NCBI RefSeq assembly: GCF_031454135.1
Contig: NZ_JAVDQF010000001.1
Location: 3,596,001-3,660,000, forward strand
Length of the DNA: 64,000 nt
Source: Arthrobacter russicus
GTDB taxonomy: Bacteria > Actinomycetota > Actinomycetes > Actinomycetales > Micrococcaceae
Reading direction: 5' to 3'
Shown here: one piece after another, positions 8,056 to 16,766 of the stretch
How positions within the stretch are numbered: the stretch's first letter is position 1
Layout of the letters: every line of letters begins with the position of its first letter
Notes under the pieces: generated by a model
Databases searched by the model: none
The model's input: only the letters and a program-made list of their open reading frames with translations
What the model was told of the DNA's origin: nothing
Made by a program: the position numbers and the translations under genes

Positions 8056-9120
8056 GTGTCAGAAAAAGCCGTGGAAGCCCAGCCTGGAGCGGGTGTCGAA
8101 TTGAGCCGCGAAGAGATATTCGCCGCCCATCTCGGCGGGAAATTGAGCGTGGAAACCCGACTGCCTTTGCTCAGCAAACGGGATCTGTCGATCGCCTACA
8201 CCCCGGGCGTCGCCGAGGTCAGCCGGGCGATCGCCGAAGAACCCGGATTGGTGGACAGCTACACCTGGACCAAGCGGCTGGTGGTCGTGGTCAGCGACGG
8301 CACCGCGGTGCTCGGGCTGGGCGACGTCGGCCCCCGGGCCTCGCTTCCGGTCATGGAGGGAAAGTCAGCGCTGTTCAAGACGTTTGGCGGGTTGGATTCG
8401 ATTCCGTTGGTCCTGGACACCACCGACGTCGACGAAATCATCGAAACCCTGGTCCGGTTGCGGCCGAGCTTCGGGGCGGTCAACCTGGAGGACATTTCCG
8501 CGCCGCGGTGTTTCGAATTGGAAGCCCGGCTGATCGAGGCTTTGGACTGCCCGGTGATGCACGACGACCAGCACGGCACGGCGGTGGTGGTTCTGGCCGC
8601 GTTGCTCAATGCGGCCCAGGTGGTGCAGCGCGAGATCGCCGGTTTGAAAGTGGTGATTTCCGGGGTCGGCGCCGCCGGCGTTGCGGTGGCGAAGATCCTG
8701 CTCGCGGCCGGGGTGCAGGACTTGGTCCTGGTTGACTCCCGGGGCATCATCCACCACGGCCGGGAGGACCTTACCGCGGTGAAAACCGATCTGGCCGGAC
8801 AGAGCAATCCGCAGGGCCTGACCGGCGGACTGGCGGAAGCGTTGCGCGGAGCCGACGTTTTCGTCGGGGTTTCTTCCGCGCAGGTCCCGGAGGCCGAAAT
8901 CGCACTGATGAGCGATGACGCGATCGTCTTCGCCTTGTCCAATCCGACGCCGGAGATCCACCCGGAGATTGCCGCGAAGCACTGCCGGGTGGTGGCCACC
9001 GGCCGCAGCGACTTCCCGAACCAGATCAACAATGTGCTCGCCTTCCCGGGGATCTTCAAGGGCGCTTTGGACGCGGCAGCGCTCCGGATCACCGAACCGA
9101 TGAAACTGGCCGCGGCCTAG
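8056..9120 (+). CDS. NAD(P)-dependent malic enzyme, ended early by an in-frame TAG
   Basis: Converts malate to pyruvate and CO2. The visible 354 residues contain the malic N-domain (SIAYTPGVAEVS with the catalytic Tyr; GLGDVGPRASLPVMEGKSALFK with the catalytic Lys), the metal site (NLEDISAP, DDQHGTAVV) and the Rossmann domain (ISGVGAAGVAVAKILL). The frame stops at TAG 9118-9120 inside the conserved C-terminal helix (ITEPMKLAAA). It then continues open for 39 more codons that look like the normal family C-terminus. So the enzyme is either truncated by about 40 residues, made by readthrough, or affected by a sequencing error. All catalytic residues I can name precede the stop. The ribosome site is AAAGGAGAA upstream of GTG 8056. 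Confidence 0.9.
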   Translation: MSEKAVEAQPGAGVELSREEIFAAHLGGKLSVETRLPLLSKRDLSIAYTPGVAEVSRAIAEEPGLVDSYTWTKRLVVVVSDGTAVLGLGDVGPRASLPVMEGKSALFKTFGGLDSIPLVLDTTDVDEIIETLVRLRPSFGAVNLEDISAPRCFELEARLIEALDCPVMHDDQHGTAVVVLAALLNAAQVVQREIAGLKVVISGVGAAGVAVAKILLAAGVQDLVLVDSRGIIHHGREDLTAVKTDLAGQSNPQGLTGGLAEALRGADVFVGVSSAQVPEAEIALMSDDAIVFALSNPTPEIHPEIAAKHCRVVATGRSDFPNQINNVLAFPGIFKGALDAAALRITEPMKLAAA

Positions 9121-9240
9121 GCGATTGCCGGAATGGTTCCGCAGCCCTCGGCCGCGATGATCGTGCCCAGCCCGTTGGATCCGGAGGTGGCTGATGCGGT
9201 AGCCGCCGCGGTGGCTGCCGCGGTGCACTTGACGGACTGA
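9121..9240 (+). pseudogene. In-frame C-terminal remainder of malic enzyme after the TAG codon
   Basis: Directly after the TAG the same frame runs 39 codons to TGA at 9238-9240, with no own start or ribosome site. It contains the family-type tail VPSPLDPEVADAVAAAVAAA; small-subunit malic enzymes usually end with a similar PSPLDPRV...VA(E)A segment, from memory of the family. This is strong evidence that the TAG is a recent substitution. Confidence 0.85.
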
Positions 9241-9246
9241 CCCGGA

Positions 9247-9294
9247 ACGTGAAAAGGCCCCGATGCACGCGCGTGCATCGGGGCCTTTTCACGT
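9247..9294. terminator. 48-bp perfect palindrome, bidirectional terminator
   Basis: Two 24-bp arms meet without any unpaired centre: ACGTGAAAAGGCCCCGATGC and its complement around GCGC. It lies between converging malic enzyme and DUF4191 genes. The A-run and T-run flanking the GGCCCC core give a U-tract on either strand. The long perfect arms and position favour a bidirectional terminator. Confidence 0.9.
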
Positions 9295-9298
9295 AATT

Positions 9299-10069
9299 TC
9301 AGCGGCCGCGGGCGGCCTTGCGGTCCGGTCTGGCCTTGTACGGATCGATGCCTTTGGGGATCGGCAATCGGGAGCCCAGCGAAGAAATCCGCTTGCCGAC
9401 CGCGCTGACTTCGGCTTTGGTCAGTTCCTTTTTGAGCTTCTGCACCGTTTTGGCGACCTTGGCCAGCGGCACCTGGCCTTCTTCCCGGCCGGACTCGATC
9501 ACGTGCACCGTGACATTGGGCAGGATCCGGTTGAGCTTCTTCTGCTCGGCCTGGACCAGCGTGCGGACCCGGTGCGAGGGGCCTTCGGTCACCAGGACCA
9601 CGCCCGGGCGGCCGACGGCACGGAACACGGCATCCTGGCTGCGCGGGTTGACCGCCACCGGTTGTTCTTCGACCACCCAGCCGCGGCGCAGCGTGTTCAA
9701 GGCTGCACCGGAAGCACCCGGCTTGCCCTCGATCTGGCCGAACGCGGCGCGCTCGGCACGCCGGGAAAGCACCAGCATGGCGCCCAACAGGCCCAAGGGG
9801 ATGCCCAGGATCAAGCCAGTGATCCAGTTTCCGTTGAACGCGAAGAAACCGACCGCGAGCGAGACCGCGATCACGCCCAGGAAGACCAACAGCATCAGCC
9901 AGACCACCGTCGGGTCGCTGCGGCGGGTCATCTTGAAGATGTCCACCATCTGCTTGAGCCGGCCGGGTTTCTTTTCCGGTTTGGGCTTGTTGTCTTTGGG
10001 CTTGCGGGCGAACAGGCTCCGTTTGGGCTTCGGTTCGGAGGCAGCGTCGGGTGCGGAATTCTTGGCCAT
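9299..10069 (-). CDS. DUF4191 domain membrane protein
   Basis: A 256-residue protein. A basic N-terminus (residues 1-55, many Lys and Pro) is followed by two membrane helices (about 56-80 VVWLMLLVFLGVIAVSLAVG, and 86-103 ITGLILGIPLGLLGAMLVL), then a soluble domain of about 150 residues with GWVVEEQPVAVNPR and GRPGVVLVTEGP. It matches DUF4191 in length, topology and place next to lipA (Rv2219 in Mycobacterium tuberculosis). It is transcribed after lipA with about 100 bp between. Function unknown; the lipA neighbourhood does not prove a role in lipoylation. Confidence 0.85.
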   Translation of the reverse strand: MAKNSAPDAASEPKPKRSLFARKPKDNKPKPEKKPGRLKQMVDIFKMTRRSDPTVVWLMLLVFLGVIAVSLAVGFFAFNGNWITGLILGIPLGLLGAMLVLSRRAERAAFGQIEGKPGASGAALNTLRRGWVVEEQPVAVNPRSQDAVFRAVGRPGVVLVTEGPSHRVRTLVQAEQKKLNRILPNVTVHVIESGREEGQVPLAKVAKTVQKLKKELTKAEVSAVGKRISSLGSRLPIPKGIDPYKARPDRKAARGR

Positions 10070-10176
10070 AGTGCATCCATTCTAGCCGGTCGGCGAGGTT
10101 CGCACCCGCCGCCGTCGGTTCGCTCGCCGACAGCTGAATGACGGGCGTACGAGTTCGGTCTGGAATGAGGAGCGGC

Positions 10177-11196
10177 TCAGCTCCGCGCGGCGACCAGGCT
10201 GGCGGCTTCTTGCCGGGTGCTGCCGGCGTCTTCGATGCCTTCGGCGATATGCGCCAACTCGGCCGGAATCTCCAGGCCTTTTTTGCGCATCGCGGTGGCC
10301 CACAATCGGCCGGCCCGGTAGGAGGAACGCACCAGCGGGCCGCTCATCACGCCGAGGAATCCGATCTCCTCGGCCTCGTCGCGCAGATCCAGGAACTCCT
10401 GCGGCTTGACCCAACGGTCCACCGGCAAGTGCCGTTCGCTGGGCCGCAGATACTGGGTGATCGTGATCAAATCGCATTTGGCCTCGTGCAGGTCGCGCAG
10501 CGCCTCGGAGATCTCCTCCCGGGTTTCGCCCATGCCCAGGATCAGGTTGGACTTGGTCACCATGCCCAAGTCGTGGCCCTGGGTGATCACATCGAGCGAG
10601 CGTTCGTAACGGAAGGCCGGGCGGATCCGCTTGAAGATCCGGGGAACGGTCTCGACGTTGTGCGCGAAAACCTCGGGCTTGGCATCGCAGATCGCCTGGA
10701 TGTTCTCCGGTTTTCCGGAAAAATCCGGGATCAGGATCTCGACGCCGGTGCCCGGGTTGAGCTCGTGGATCTTCCGGATGGTCTCGGCGTAGAGCCAGAC
10801 GCCTTCGTCTTCCAAATCGTCACGGGCGACGCCGGTGACCGTGGCATAGCGCAAATTCATCTTGACCACGCTGCGGGCCACCTTGGTCGGCTCGAAGCGG
10901 TCCAGGGGGGAGGGTTTGCCGGAATCGATCTGGCAGAAATCACAACGGCGGGTGCACTGTGCTCCGCCGATCAGGAAGGTCGCCTCGCGGTCTTCCCAGC
11001 ATTCGAAGATGTTCGGGCAGCCGGCTTCCTCGCAGACCGTGTGCAGCCCCTCTTTTTTGACCAAGTTCTTCATCCCGATGTATTCCGGGCCCATGTTGAC
11101 CTTGGCCTTGATCCATTCAGGCTTGCGTTCCACCGGGGTCTGCGCGTTGCGGGCTTCGACGCGCAGCATTTTGCGGCCTTCAGGTGCCAGGGTCAC
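10177..11196 (-). CDS. lipA: Lipoyl synthase (radical SAM)
   Basis: Inserts two sulfurs into protein-bound octanoyl groups to make lipoyl cofactor. The 339-residue protein has the auxiliary-cluster cysteines in [12 protein letters not shown] and the radical-SAM motif CTRRCDFC, plus the family end region ([13 protein letters not shown]), including the C-terminal R-S-S-Y. Its ATG overlaps the lipB stop (ATGA type, 11193-11196), so lipB-lipA is a coupled operon. It supplies lipoate for E2 proteins such as the sucB product at 24.4 kb, which carries two lipoyl domains. Confidence 0.98.
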   Translation of the reverse strand: MTLAPEGRKMLRVEARNAQTPVERKPEWIKAKVNMGPEYIGMKNLVKKEGLHTVCEEAGCPNIFECWEDREATFLIGGAQCTRRCDFCQIDSGKPSPLDRFEPTKVARSVVKMNLRYATVTGVARDDLEDEGVWLYAETIRKIHELNPGTGVEILIPDFSGKPENIQAICDAKPEVFAHNVETVPRIFKRIRPAFRYERSLDVITQGHDLGMVTKSNLILGMGETREEISEALRDLHEAKCDLITITQYLRPSERHLPVDRWVKPQEFLDLRDEAEEIGFLGVMSGPLVRSSYRAGRLWATAMRKKGLEIPAELAHIAEGIEDAGSTRQEAASLVAARS

Positions 11197-11897
11197 TGGA
11201 GAACTCCTTCTGCGGCTGTTAATTCGGGTTTTTCGGCGGCGTGCACCGTGCTTCCGGTCAACGCGTTTTCGCGTGCCGAGAATTCCCGGATGATGTGCGG
11301 CAGCACTCCGGTGGGCGAAATGTCGGATCCGGTTTCCGCCGACATCGTGGTGGTCCCGGCGTCCGAAATCCCGCAGGCGATGATCTGCGCGAAGGGCGCC
11401 AGGTCGTTGTTGCAGTTGAGCGAGACGCCGTGCATGGTCACGCCGTTGTGCACCCGGATGCCGATCGCGGCGATCTTCCGGTCCGGCCCTTTCGCGTCGG
11501 CGGGCAACCAGATGCCGGCCCGGCCCTCGACCCGCTGGCCTTTGATGCCGAATTCGGCGAGCACTGCGAGGAGCACGTCTTCGAGCAGCCAGACGTATTC
11601 CCGGATCGCGTGCGGATCGCGCAGCGCGATGATCGGGTAGGCGACCAATTGGCCCGGGCCGTGCCAGGTCAATTTGCCGCCGCGGTCAACCGGTACCACA
11701 GGGGTCCCGTCGAAAGGCCGTTCGTGGTCTTCGGTGCGTTTGCCGGCGGTGTAGACCGCGGCGTGCTCCAGGAGCAGCACAGTGCTCGGGGCCTGTCCGT
11801 CGACGACGTCGTCGTGCAGTTTCTGCTGCATGTCCCAAGCCTGCATATAGTCAACAAAGTTCGGTGCGAACCCGACTTCGGAGAACTCAAGCGTCAT
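11193..11897 (-). CDS. lipB: Octanoyl-[ACP]:protein N-octanoyltransferase
   Basis: A 234-residue enzyme that transfers octanoate from ACP to lipoyl domains. Landmarks are the Lys/His substrate region ([19 protein letters not shown]), [30 protein letters not shown], and the catalytic Cys in IIACGIS. The ATG at 11897 is chosen because the protein then begins [19 protein letters not shown], the usual N-terminus; a further upstream in-frame ATG would add 29 residues. TACGCT followed by 7 nt and the ATG suggests a leaderless promoter. It overlaps lipA by 4 nt. Confidence 0.96.
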   Translation of the reverse strand: MTLEFSEVGFAPNFVDYMQAWDMQQKLHDDVVDGQAPSTVLLLEHAAVYTAGKRTEDHERPFDGTPVVPVDRGGKLTWHGPGQLVAYPIIALRDPHAIREYVWLLEDVLLAVLAEFGIKGQRVEGRAGIWLPADAKGPDRKIAAIGIRVHNGVTMHGVSLNCNNDLAPFAQIIACGISDAGTTTMSAETGSDISPTGVLPHIIREFSARENALTGSTVHAAEKPELTAAEGVLQ

Positions 11898-11990
11898 GCC
11901 TAACAGCGTAGCCCCGTTGCTTCCAGCGCCTAAATTCATGACCTGTGGATAACATCTGCGCGAAGTGCCGGTTCCGGGGCACACTGGGGT

Positions 11991-13718
11991 ATGGAGACCA
12001 GCTTCCCGCCGGGCATTCCGATTGCCCCCGGCTACCGGTTCGAGCGCTTACTCGGGGCCGGCGCGAGTGCCCAAGTCTGGCTTGTGCTCGGCGATGCCGG
12101 GGTCGAGCGGGCGATCAAGTGTTTTCCAGCCGCGGCATGGCCGACCGGCGCGACGGCTCCCGGAGGGCGTGCCGGGCAGCTCCGCCGGGAGATCCGGATC
12201 CGGGTGAACGTGCAGCACGAGCATTTGCTCGCCGTTCATGATGTGGTCAAACTCACAGGGGCCTGGGCCGGCGGTACCGGCTTGCTGATGGACTATGCCG
12301 CTGGCGGGTCCCTGGCCGCCGTGCTGGCCAACCGGGGCCGGATCAGTCCCGGTGAACTGGTCACGGTCTTGGTCCCGATGTTCCAGGTACTGGCTTTTCT
12401 GCACCGGCAAGGCATCGTGCACGGGGACGTTTCGGCGGCGAACGTCCTGTTTACCGAAACTGGCAAACCGCTGCTGGCCGATTTCGGCACGGCAAAGCTC
12501 CGCGGCGACCGGTCCGACGGCGAGCTTTTCGGCACCGACGGCTTCGTGGATCCGGCGTTGCTGCGGCCGGCCGGCGGCACTGGGCGCTTGGCGGTGGACG
12601 CCGCTGCGGATGTCTATGCGCTCTCGGCCTTGGGCTGGTGGTGTCTCAGCGGGGCGCTGCCGGGACCCGCGAATCCCCGCTTCCCGATGCCCGGCGGGGT
12701 TCCGACGGCGGGCAGCGCCGAGCTGTTCAGCCTCTTGGCTTCCGGAATGGATCCGGAACGACGACGGCGTCCAGCTGCGGGCGACTTGGCCCGGGAACTG
12801 TTCCGTTCCGCAACTGCCGAACCGCTGGACCTGATGCCGTCGGTGCATCCGAGCGTGCTGCCCCGGTTGCTCACCCGACGGCAGCTGCGCGGCGGCCAGG
12901 CGTCGTCGCTGCCGACCGCCGCCGCTGTCCGGGCGGCCGACGCCCCGGCGAGCACCACTCCGGCCGGCCGCAACGCGTCAGGCAGACCGGCCGGCAGCAG
13001 GCGGCGCAACCGGAGTTTTCGGTGGGCGCGGAGTTCTCGGGGCGGACGGCGTCGGGCCGGCTTGCCGCGGCCCGATCTGCGTCGCTCCGGGCTGCCCGGC
13101 CGTGCCGTGGCCTTGTTTGCTCTGCTGGGCGGCATCTCCTGGTTGCTCGCGGTGCTGCCCGACCACGGTCCGCCCGGCGAAACCACGCCGGTCCCGGCGC
13201 GGCAGAATCCGGCCCAGCAGAGTCCGGCGCAGCAGAGTCCGGCGCAGCAGAACCCGACGCAGCAGAACCCGGCCGAGCGACGTTTGGACCAAGCCGCGCC
13301 GTCGGCCGAGGACGCTGCTGCGCTGCGGCTTTCCGGGGATCCGGTCTTGGCGCTCCATGGGCTGAGCCGGTTGCGGGCCGAAGCCTTCCGGACCGCTGAC
13401 GCGAGCCTCCTGGCAGCGGTGAACGCCCCGGATTCGCCGGCCTCGGCGGCGGACCGGCAGACCATGGCCGAACTGGTCAGCCGATCCCGGGTGCTCGCCG
13501 GGTTCTCGGCGACGGTTCGGGCCGCGGCGGTCCAAGCCGGCGATGCGACACCGGATCCGGTGGTTTCGGCCACGGTCGAATTGAGCCCGTTCGTGGAGCA
13601 GGACGCCGCGGGTACGGTGTTCAACCGGCAACCCGCAAGCCGGCTCCAAGTGCTGAACTTCCGGATGGTGAACCAATCCGGCCGGTGGCTGATCGCCGAG
13701 GTGCGGAACGCCGGATGA
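11991..13718 (+). CDS. Membrane-anchored serine/threonine kinase-like protein with atypical catalytic loop
   Basis: A protein of 575 residues. The kinase domain is at about 15-270: Gly loop LLGAGASAQVW, Lys in AIKCF, catalytic loop HGDVSAAN (about 144-151), then DFGTAKL. The loop has the Asp but lacks the Arg of HRD and the Lys of DLKPxN, and the activation segment is short. A basic, proline-rich linker leads to one membrane helix (about 369-388), then an extracellular part opening with five Gln/Pro pentapeptide repeats and a ~150-residue C-terminal domain of unknown fold. The topology matches PknB-type receptors but without PASTA domains. It may be a weak kinase or pseudokinase. Confidence 0.85.
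   Translation: METSFPPGIPIAPGYRFERLLGAGASAQVWLVLGDAGVERAIKCFPAAAWPTGATAPGGRAGQLRREIRIRVNVQHEHLLAVHDVVKLTGAWAGGTGLLMDYAAGGSLAAVLANRGRISPGELVTVLVPMFQVLAFLHRQGIVHGDVSAANVLFTETGKPLLADFGTAKLRGDRSDGELFGTDGFVDPALLRPAGGTGRLAVDAAADVYALSALGWWCLSGALPGPANPRFPMPGGVPTAGSAELFSLLASGMDPERRRRPAAGDLARELFRSATAEPLDLMPSVHPSVLPRLLTRRQLRGGQASSLPTAAAVRAADAPASTTPAGRNASGRPAGSRRRNRSFRWARSSRGGRRRAGLPRPDLRRSGLPGRAVALFALLGGISWLLAVLPDHGPPGETTPVPARQNPAQQSPAQQSPAQQNPTQQNPAERRLDQAAPSAEDAAALRLSGDPVLALHGLSRLRAEAFRTADASLLAAVNAPDSPASAADRQTMAELVSRSRVLAGFSATVRAAAVQAGDATPDPVVSATVELSPFVEQDAAGTVFNRQPASRLQVLNFRMVNQSGRWLIAEVRNAG
13200..13274 (+). repeat. 15-bp tandem repeat (5 copies) inside kinase gene
   Basis: Five near-identical 15-bp units encode RQNPA, QQSPA, QQSPA, QQNPT and QQNPA, just outside the membrane helix. 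The unit length keeps the frame. It probably forms a flexible cell-wall-spanning linker and may vary in copy number between strains. Confidence 0.9.
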
Positions 13719-13740
13719 TCCGGGACGCTAACCTGGTGGA

Positions 13741-14643
13741 ATGGACACCGCCGGCAAAGTATTGGAACTTCAGGGCATCAATCGGTCGTTTTCCGGCCGC
13801 CAGGTGCTCGACGACGTCGGCCTGACGGTGCGACCGGGCCGGATGACCGGCTTCGTCGGGGCGAACGGGGCGGGCAAAACCACCACTATGCGGATCATCC
13901 TCGGCGTGCTCACCGCGGACAGCGGGAGCGTGACCCTCGACGGGCAGCCGCTCGTGGCGGTCGACCGCCGCCGTTTCGGATACATGCCCGAGGAACGCGG
14001 GCTCTATCCGAAAATGAAAGTCGCCGAACAGCTCGGCTACTTCGCCCGCTTGCACGGCCTGGGGCCGGCGGCTGCCAAAGCCAACACCAAGGTGTTGCTC
14101 GAGCGGTTGGGCCTGGCCGAACGGGCCGCCGAGCCGGTCGAAAAGCTCTCCTTGGGCAATCAGCAACGGGTCCAAGTGGCCGCGGCGCTGGTCCACGACC
14201 CCGAAGTCCTGATTCTGGACGAACCCTTCTCCGGTCTCGACCCGGTCGCGGTCGAGACCGTGCAGACCGTGCTCACCGACTATGCCGCCCGTGGTGTGCC
14301 GGTGCTCTTCTCATCGCACCAACTCGATATCGTCGAGCGGATCTGCGACGACGTGGCGATCATCGCGCGAGGCAGCATCCGGGCGAACGGGGAACGGGAG
14401 GCCCTGCGAGCCGAATTCTCCGAACCGGAGTATGAAATCCAGTTCGGCGGCGACCTCGGCTGGCTGTCCGGATCGCCGGGCCTCACGGTGCTCGAAACGT
14501 CGGCCGGCCGGGCCCGGTTCCGCGCCGAGGACCCGGCGGCGGCGCAACAAGCACTCAGCCGCGCGGTGGGCTTGGGCCCGGTCATCAGTTTCGCGCCGTC
14601 CAGGCCTTCACTGGCCGATATTTTCAAGGAGATCATCCAATGA
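13741..14643 (+). CDS. ABC-2 type exporter ATP-binding protein (NatA-like)
   Basis: A 300-residue ATPase with Walker A GANGAGKTT at about residues 38-46, signature LSLGNQQRVQ and Walker B LILDEPFSGLDP, then the switch His in SSHQLDIVE. The C-terminal about 70 residues fit the DUF4162 extension found in NatA-like exporters. The start ATG has TAACCT 6 nt upstream (13729-13734), a leaderless-type arrangement. Its stop overlaps the permease start (ATGA at 14640-14643), so the two form one exporter. The substrate is unknown; sodium export is known for NatAB in Bacillus but cannot be assumed here. Confidence 0.92.
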   Translation: MDTAGKVLELQGINRSFSGRQVLDDVGLTVRPGRMTGFVGANGAGKTTTMRIILGVLTADSGSVTLDGQPLVAVDRRRFGYMPEERGLYPKMKVAEQLGYFARLHGLGPAAAKANTKVLLERLGLAERAAEPVEKLSLGNQQRVQVAAALVHDPEVLILDEPFSGLDPVAVETVQTVLTDYAARGVPVLFSSHQLDIVERICDDVAIIARGSIRANGEREALRAEFSEPEYEIQFGGDLGWLSGSPGLTVLETSAGRARFRAEDPAAAQQALSRAVGLGPVISFAPSRPSLADIFKEIIQ

Positions 14644-15731
14644 CCGAGCAGACCGCGCCCGCGGGCAACGCAACCTGGTTGGTCGCGCAACGCGAAATCT
14701 TGGCCAAGCTCCGCAGCAAAGCCTTTTTGTTCTCCACCGGATTCCTGTTGGCCGCGGTCCTGGTCTCGGTGCTTCTGGGCGGACTTCTGGGCGGCCAGCA
14801 GAGTTCCAGCAAGGTCGCGGTGATCGGCGGCAATGTCGAGGTGCTCGGGCAGTTCAAGGGCATGGAACCGATTGCCGCCCGCGACGCTGCGGAGGCCGAA
14901 TCGATGGTCCGTTCCGGTGAAGTCGAGGCGGCGATCGTACCGGATCCCAGCAGCCCGTTCCTCGGATTCAAAGTCGTGGCGCTGAACCAGGCACCGACGG
15001 CGATCATCCAATCGTTGAGCATCGCCCCGAGTCTGCAGTTGCTCGAACCGGGAGCGCAGGACCCGTTGCTGGCCTACTTCGTGGCGATCGGCTTCGGCTT
15101 GGTCTTCTTCGTTTCATCGATGATGTTCGGGCAGACGATTGCGCAAAGCGTGGTGGAAGAGAAACAAACCAGGATTGTGGAGATCCTGCTTTCCACGGTC
15201 AGCGCCAGAACCTTGCTGACCGGGAAGATTTTGGGCAACAGCGTGCTGGCGTTCGTCCAAATCGGCTTGATCGCGCTGCTCAGCACCGGAGGGCTGCTGC
15301 TCACCGGACAGCAGAACCTGTTCGCCGCGCTGGGTCCGAGCATCCTGTGGTTCCTGGTGTTCTTCATCATCGGCTTCGTGATGATCGCGGCCCTCTACGC
15401 CGGTGCGGCGGCCCTGGTTTCCCGGCAGGAGGACGTCGGTTCGGCGACGGCCCCGGTGATGACCCTGGTGATGTTGCCGTACATCCTGGTCATCGTGTTC
15501 TTCAACAATCCGACGGTGCTGACTATCATGTCCTACGTGCCGTTTTCAGCTGCAGTGGGCATGCCGATGCGGCTTTTCGCCGGTACCGCCCAGTGGTGGG
15601 AGCCGCTGCTGTCGCTGTTGATCCTCTTGCTGAGCACGTTGCTCATGGTCTTGCTCGGCGCGCGGATCTACCGGAACTCGCTGCTGCGCACCGGTGCCAA
15701 AGTACGGTTGTCCGAAGCCTTCAAGGCCTGA
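14640..15731 (+). CDS. ABC-2 type exporter permease (NatB-like)
   Basis: A 363-residue membrane protein. The first helix (about residues 26-46) is followed by a large external domain of about 120 residues, then five helices from about 140 on (LLAYFVAIGFGLVFFVSSMM to LLSLLILLLSTLLMVLLGA). The cytoplasmic EEKQTRIVEILLSTVSAR segment after the second helix is characteristic of the ABC2_membrane_3 family. It is coupled to the upstream ATPase by a 4-nt overlap. It ends 2 bp before the stop of the converging TIGR01777 gene, so no terminator fits between. Confidence 0.9.
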   Translation: MTEQTAPAGNATWLVAQREILAKLRSKAFLFSTGFLLAAVLVSVLLGGLLGGQQSSSKVAVIGGNVEVLGQFKGMEPIAARDAAEAESMVRSGEVEAAIVPDPSSPFLGFKVVALNQAPTAIIQSLSIAPSLQLLEPGAQDPLLAYFVAIGFGLVFFVSSMMFGQTIAQSVVEEKQTRIVEILLSTVSARTLLTGKILGNSVLAFVQIGLIALLSTGGLLLTGQQNLFAALGPSILWFLVFFIIGFVMIAALYAGAAALVSRQEDVGSATAPVMTLVMLPYILVIVFFNNPTVLTIMSYVPFSAAVGMPMRLFAGTAQWWEPLLSLLILLLSTLLMVLLGARIYRNSLLRTGAKVRLSEAFKA

Positions 15732-15733
15732 GT

Positions 15734-16642
15734 TCAGCGCCGTTTGAGTTCTTCGGCCACCCAATCCGCGGCGTCGGCCAACTCGGGATAATCGAAGTCG
15801 AAGCCATGGTCCAGCAGCACCGCCGGACGCATTGTGGTGCTGGCCAACAGGACCTCTTCGGCGGGCGCGCGGCCCAGCGCCAACTTGAGCAGGGCCGCGG
15901 GCACCGGCAAGACCGTGGGCCGGTGCAGGGCACGGCCGAGTTCGGCCACGATGGTCCGCACATCGGCGTGCTGCGGAGCGCTCAGGTTGACCGGACCGGA
16001 AATCCGGTTTTCCAGGATGAACAGCATGGCTTTGCTCAAGTCCGGCAACGCGATCCACGGCCAGAATTGCCTTCCGTCACCCAACCGGCCGCCGACTCCG
16101 GCCCGGATGGGCAGCAGCAGTTTGCCGAGCGCGCCGCCCCGCGGACCGAACACGATGCCGGTGCGCAGGAACGCGGTTTCGGTCACCGCCGGGGCGGCCT
16201 GGGCAGTCGCCTCCCAGCGTGCGCACAAATCGGAGAGCACGGTACCGCCCTGGTGCGGCGAAGATTCATCGAACTCGCCGCCCTCGCCGTAGAAATCCTT
16301 CCCGGACTGGCTCAGGAACATGGCCGGCGGGGCATCTGCGCGCTGCATCGCTTCGACCAGCGTCCGGGTCGACCCGATCCGCGAGGCGTAGAGCTCTTCG
16401 ATGAAGCTCCTGGTCCAGCGGCGCGGCGGTTGGATCACGAGCGAGCCGGAGAGATTGACCACCGCGTCGACGTCGTCGAACACCGAAGGGTGCAGATCGC
16501 CTTCCGCTGGATTCCAGAAAACCTCCTCCGGAGCCTGCACCGGGCGCCGGACCAAGCGCCGGATCTGATGCCCGTTCTGCTGCAAAGCGGCGCGCAGCGC
16601 CGAACCGACCATTCCTGAGGCTCCGGAGACCAATACTCGCAT
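15734..16642 (-). CDS. TIGR01777-family SDR/epimerase-like protein (YfcH-type)
   Basis: A 302-residue protein. The N-terminal nucleotide-binding motif is VSGASGMVGSAL (GxxGxxG at residues 7-13), followed by family motifs VNLSGSLV, WTRSFIEELYASRIGSTRTL, SGKDFYGEGG and ARWEATAQ, then the C-terminal domain DUF1731 (VPVPAALLKLALGRAPAEEVLLAS). Enzymatic activity of this family is unclear. In Mycobacterium tuberculosis a homologue (Rv2216) lies beside dlaT and lipB; here sucB is 8 kb away with inserted genes. One oddity is SQSGKDFYG where many members have SASAVGFYG. Confidence 0.9.
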   Translation of the reverse strand: MRVLVSGASGMVGSALRAALQQNGHQIRRLVRRPVQAPEEVFWNPAEGDLHPSVFDDVDAVVNLSGSLVIQPPRRWTRSFIEELYASRIGSTRTLVEAMQRADAPPAMFLSQSGKDFYGEGGEFDESSPHQGGTVLSDLCARWEATAQAAPAVTETAFLRTGIVFGPRGGALGKLLLPIRAGVGGRLGDGRQFWPWIALPDLSKAMLFILENRISGPVNLSAPQHADVRTIVAELGRALHRPTVLPVPAALLKLALGRAPAEEVLLASTTMRPAVLLDHGFDFDYPELADAADWVAEELKRR

Positions 16643-16732
16643 ACCCCCATTTGACCACTGCCGCCTGGGTTTGGATCGTTTTTCCGAAGACTTTCCGGCG
16701 CCAGCCGGCTTCCGGAGGGCAGTTTCGCACCG

Positions 16733-16760
16733 TTGCCTGCCGGAGCCGTATGACTAAGAT
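16733..16760 (+). promoter_or_regulatory. Predicted promoter of tricorn-like protease, leaderless type
   Basis: TTGCCT at 16733-16738 and TAAGAT at 16755-16760 are separated by 16 bp. TAAGAT is followed by 6 nt and then the ATG at 16767. No ribosome site is seen, so transcription probably starts at the start codon. Confidence 0.6.
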
Positions 16761-16766
16761 CGACAC

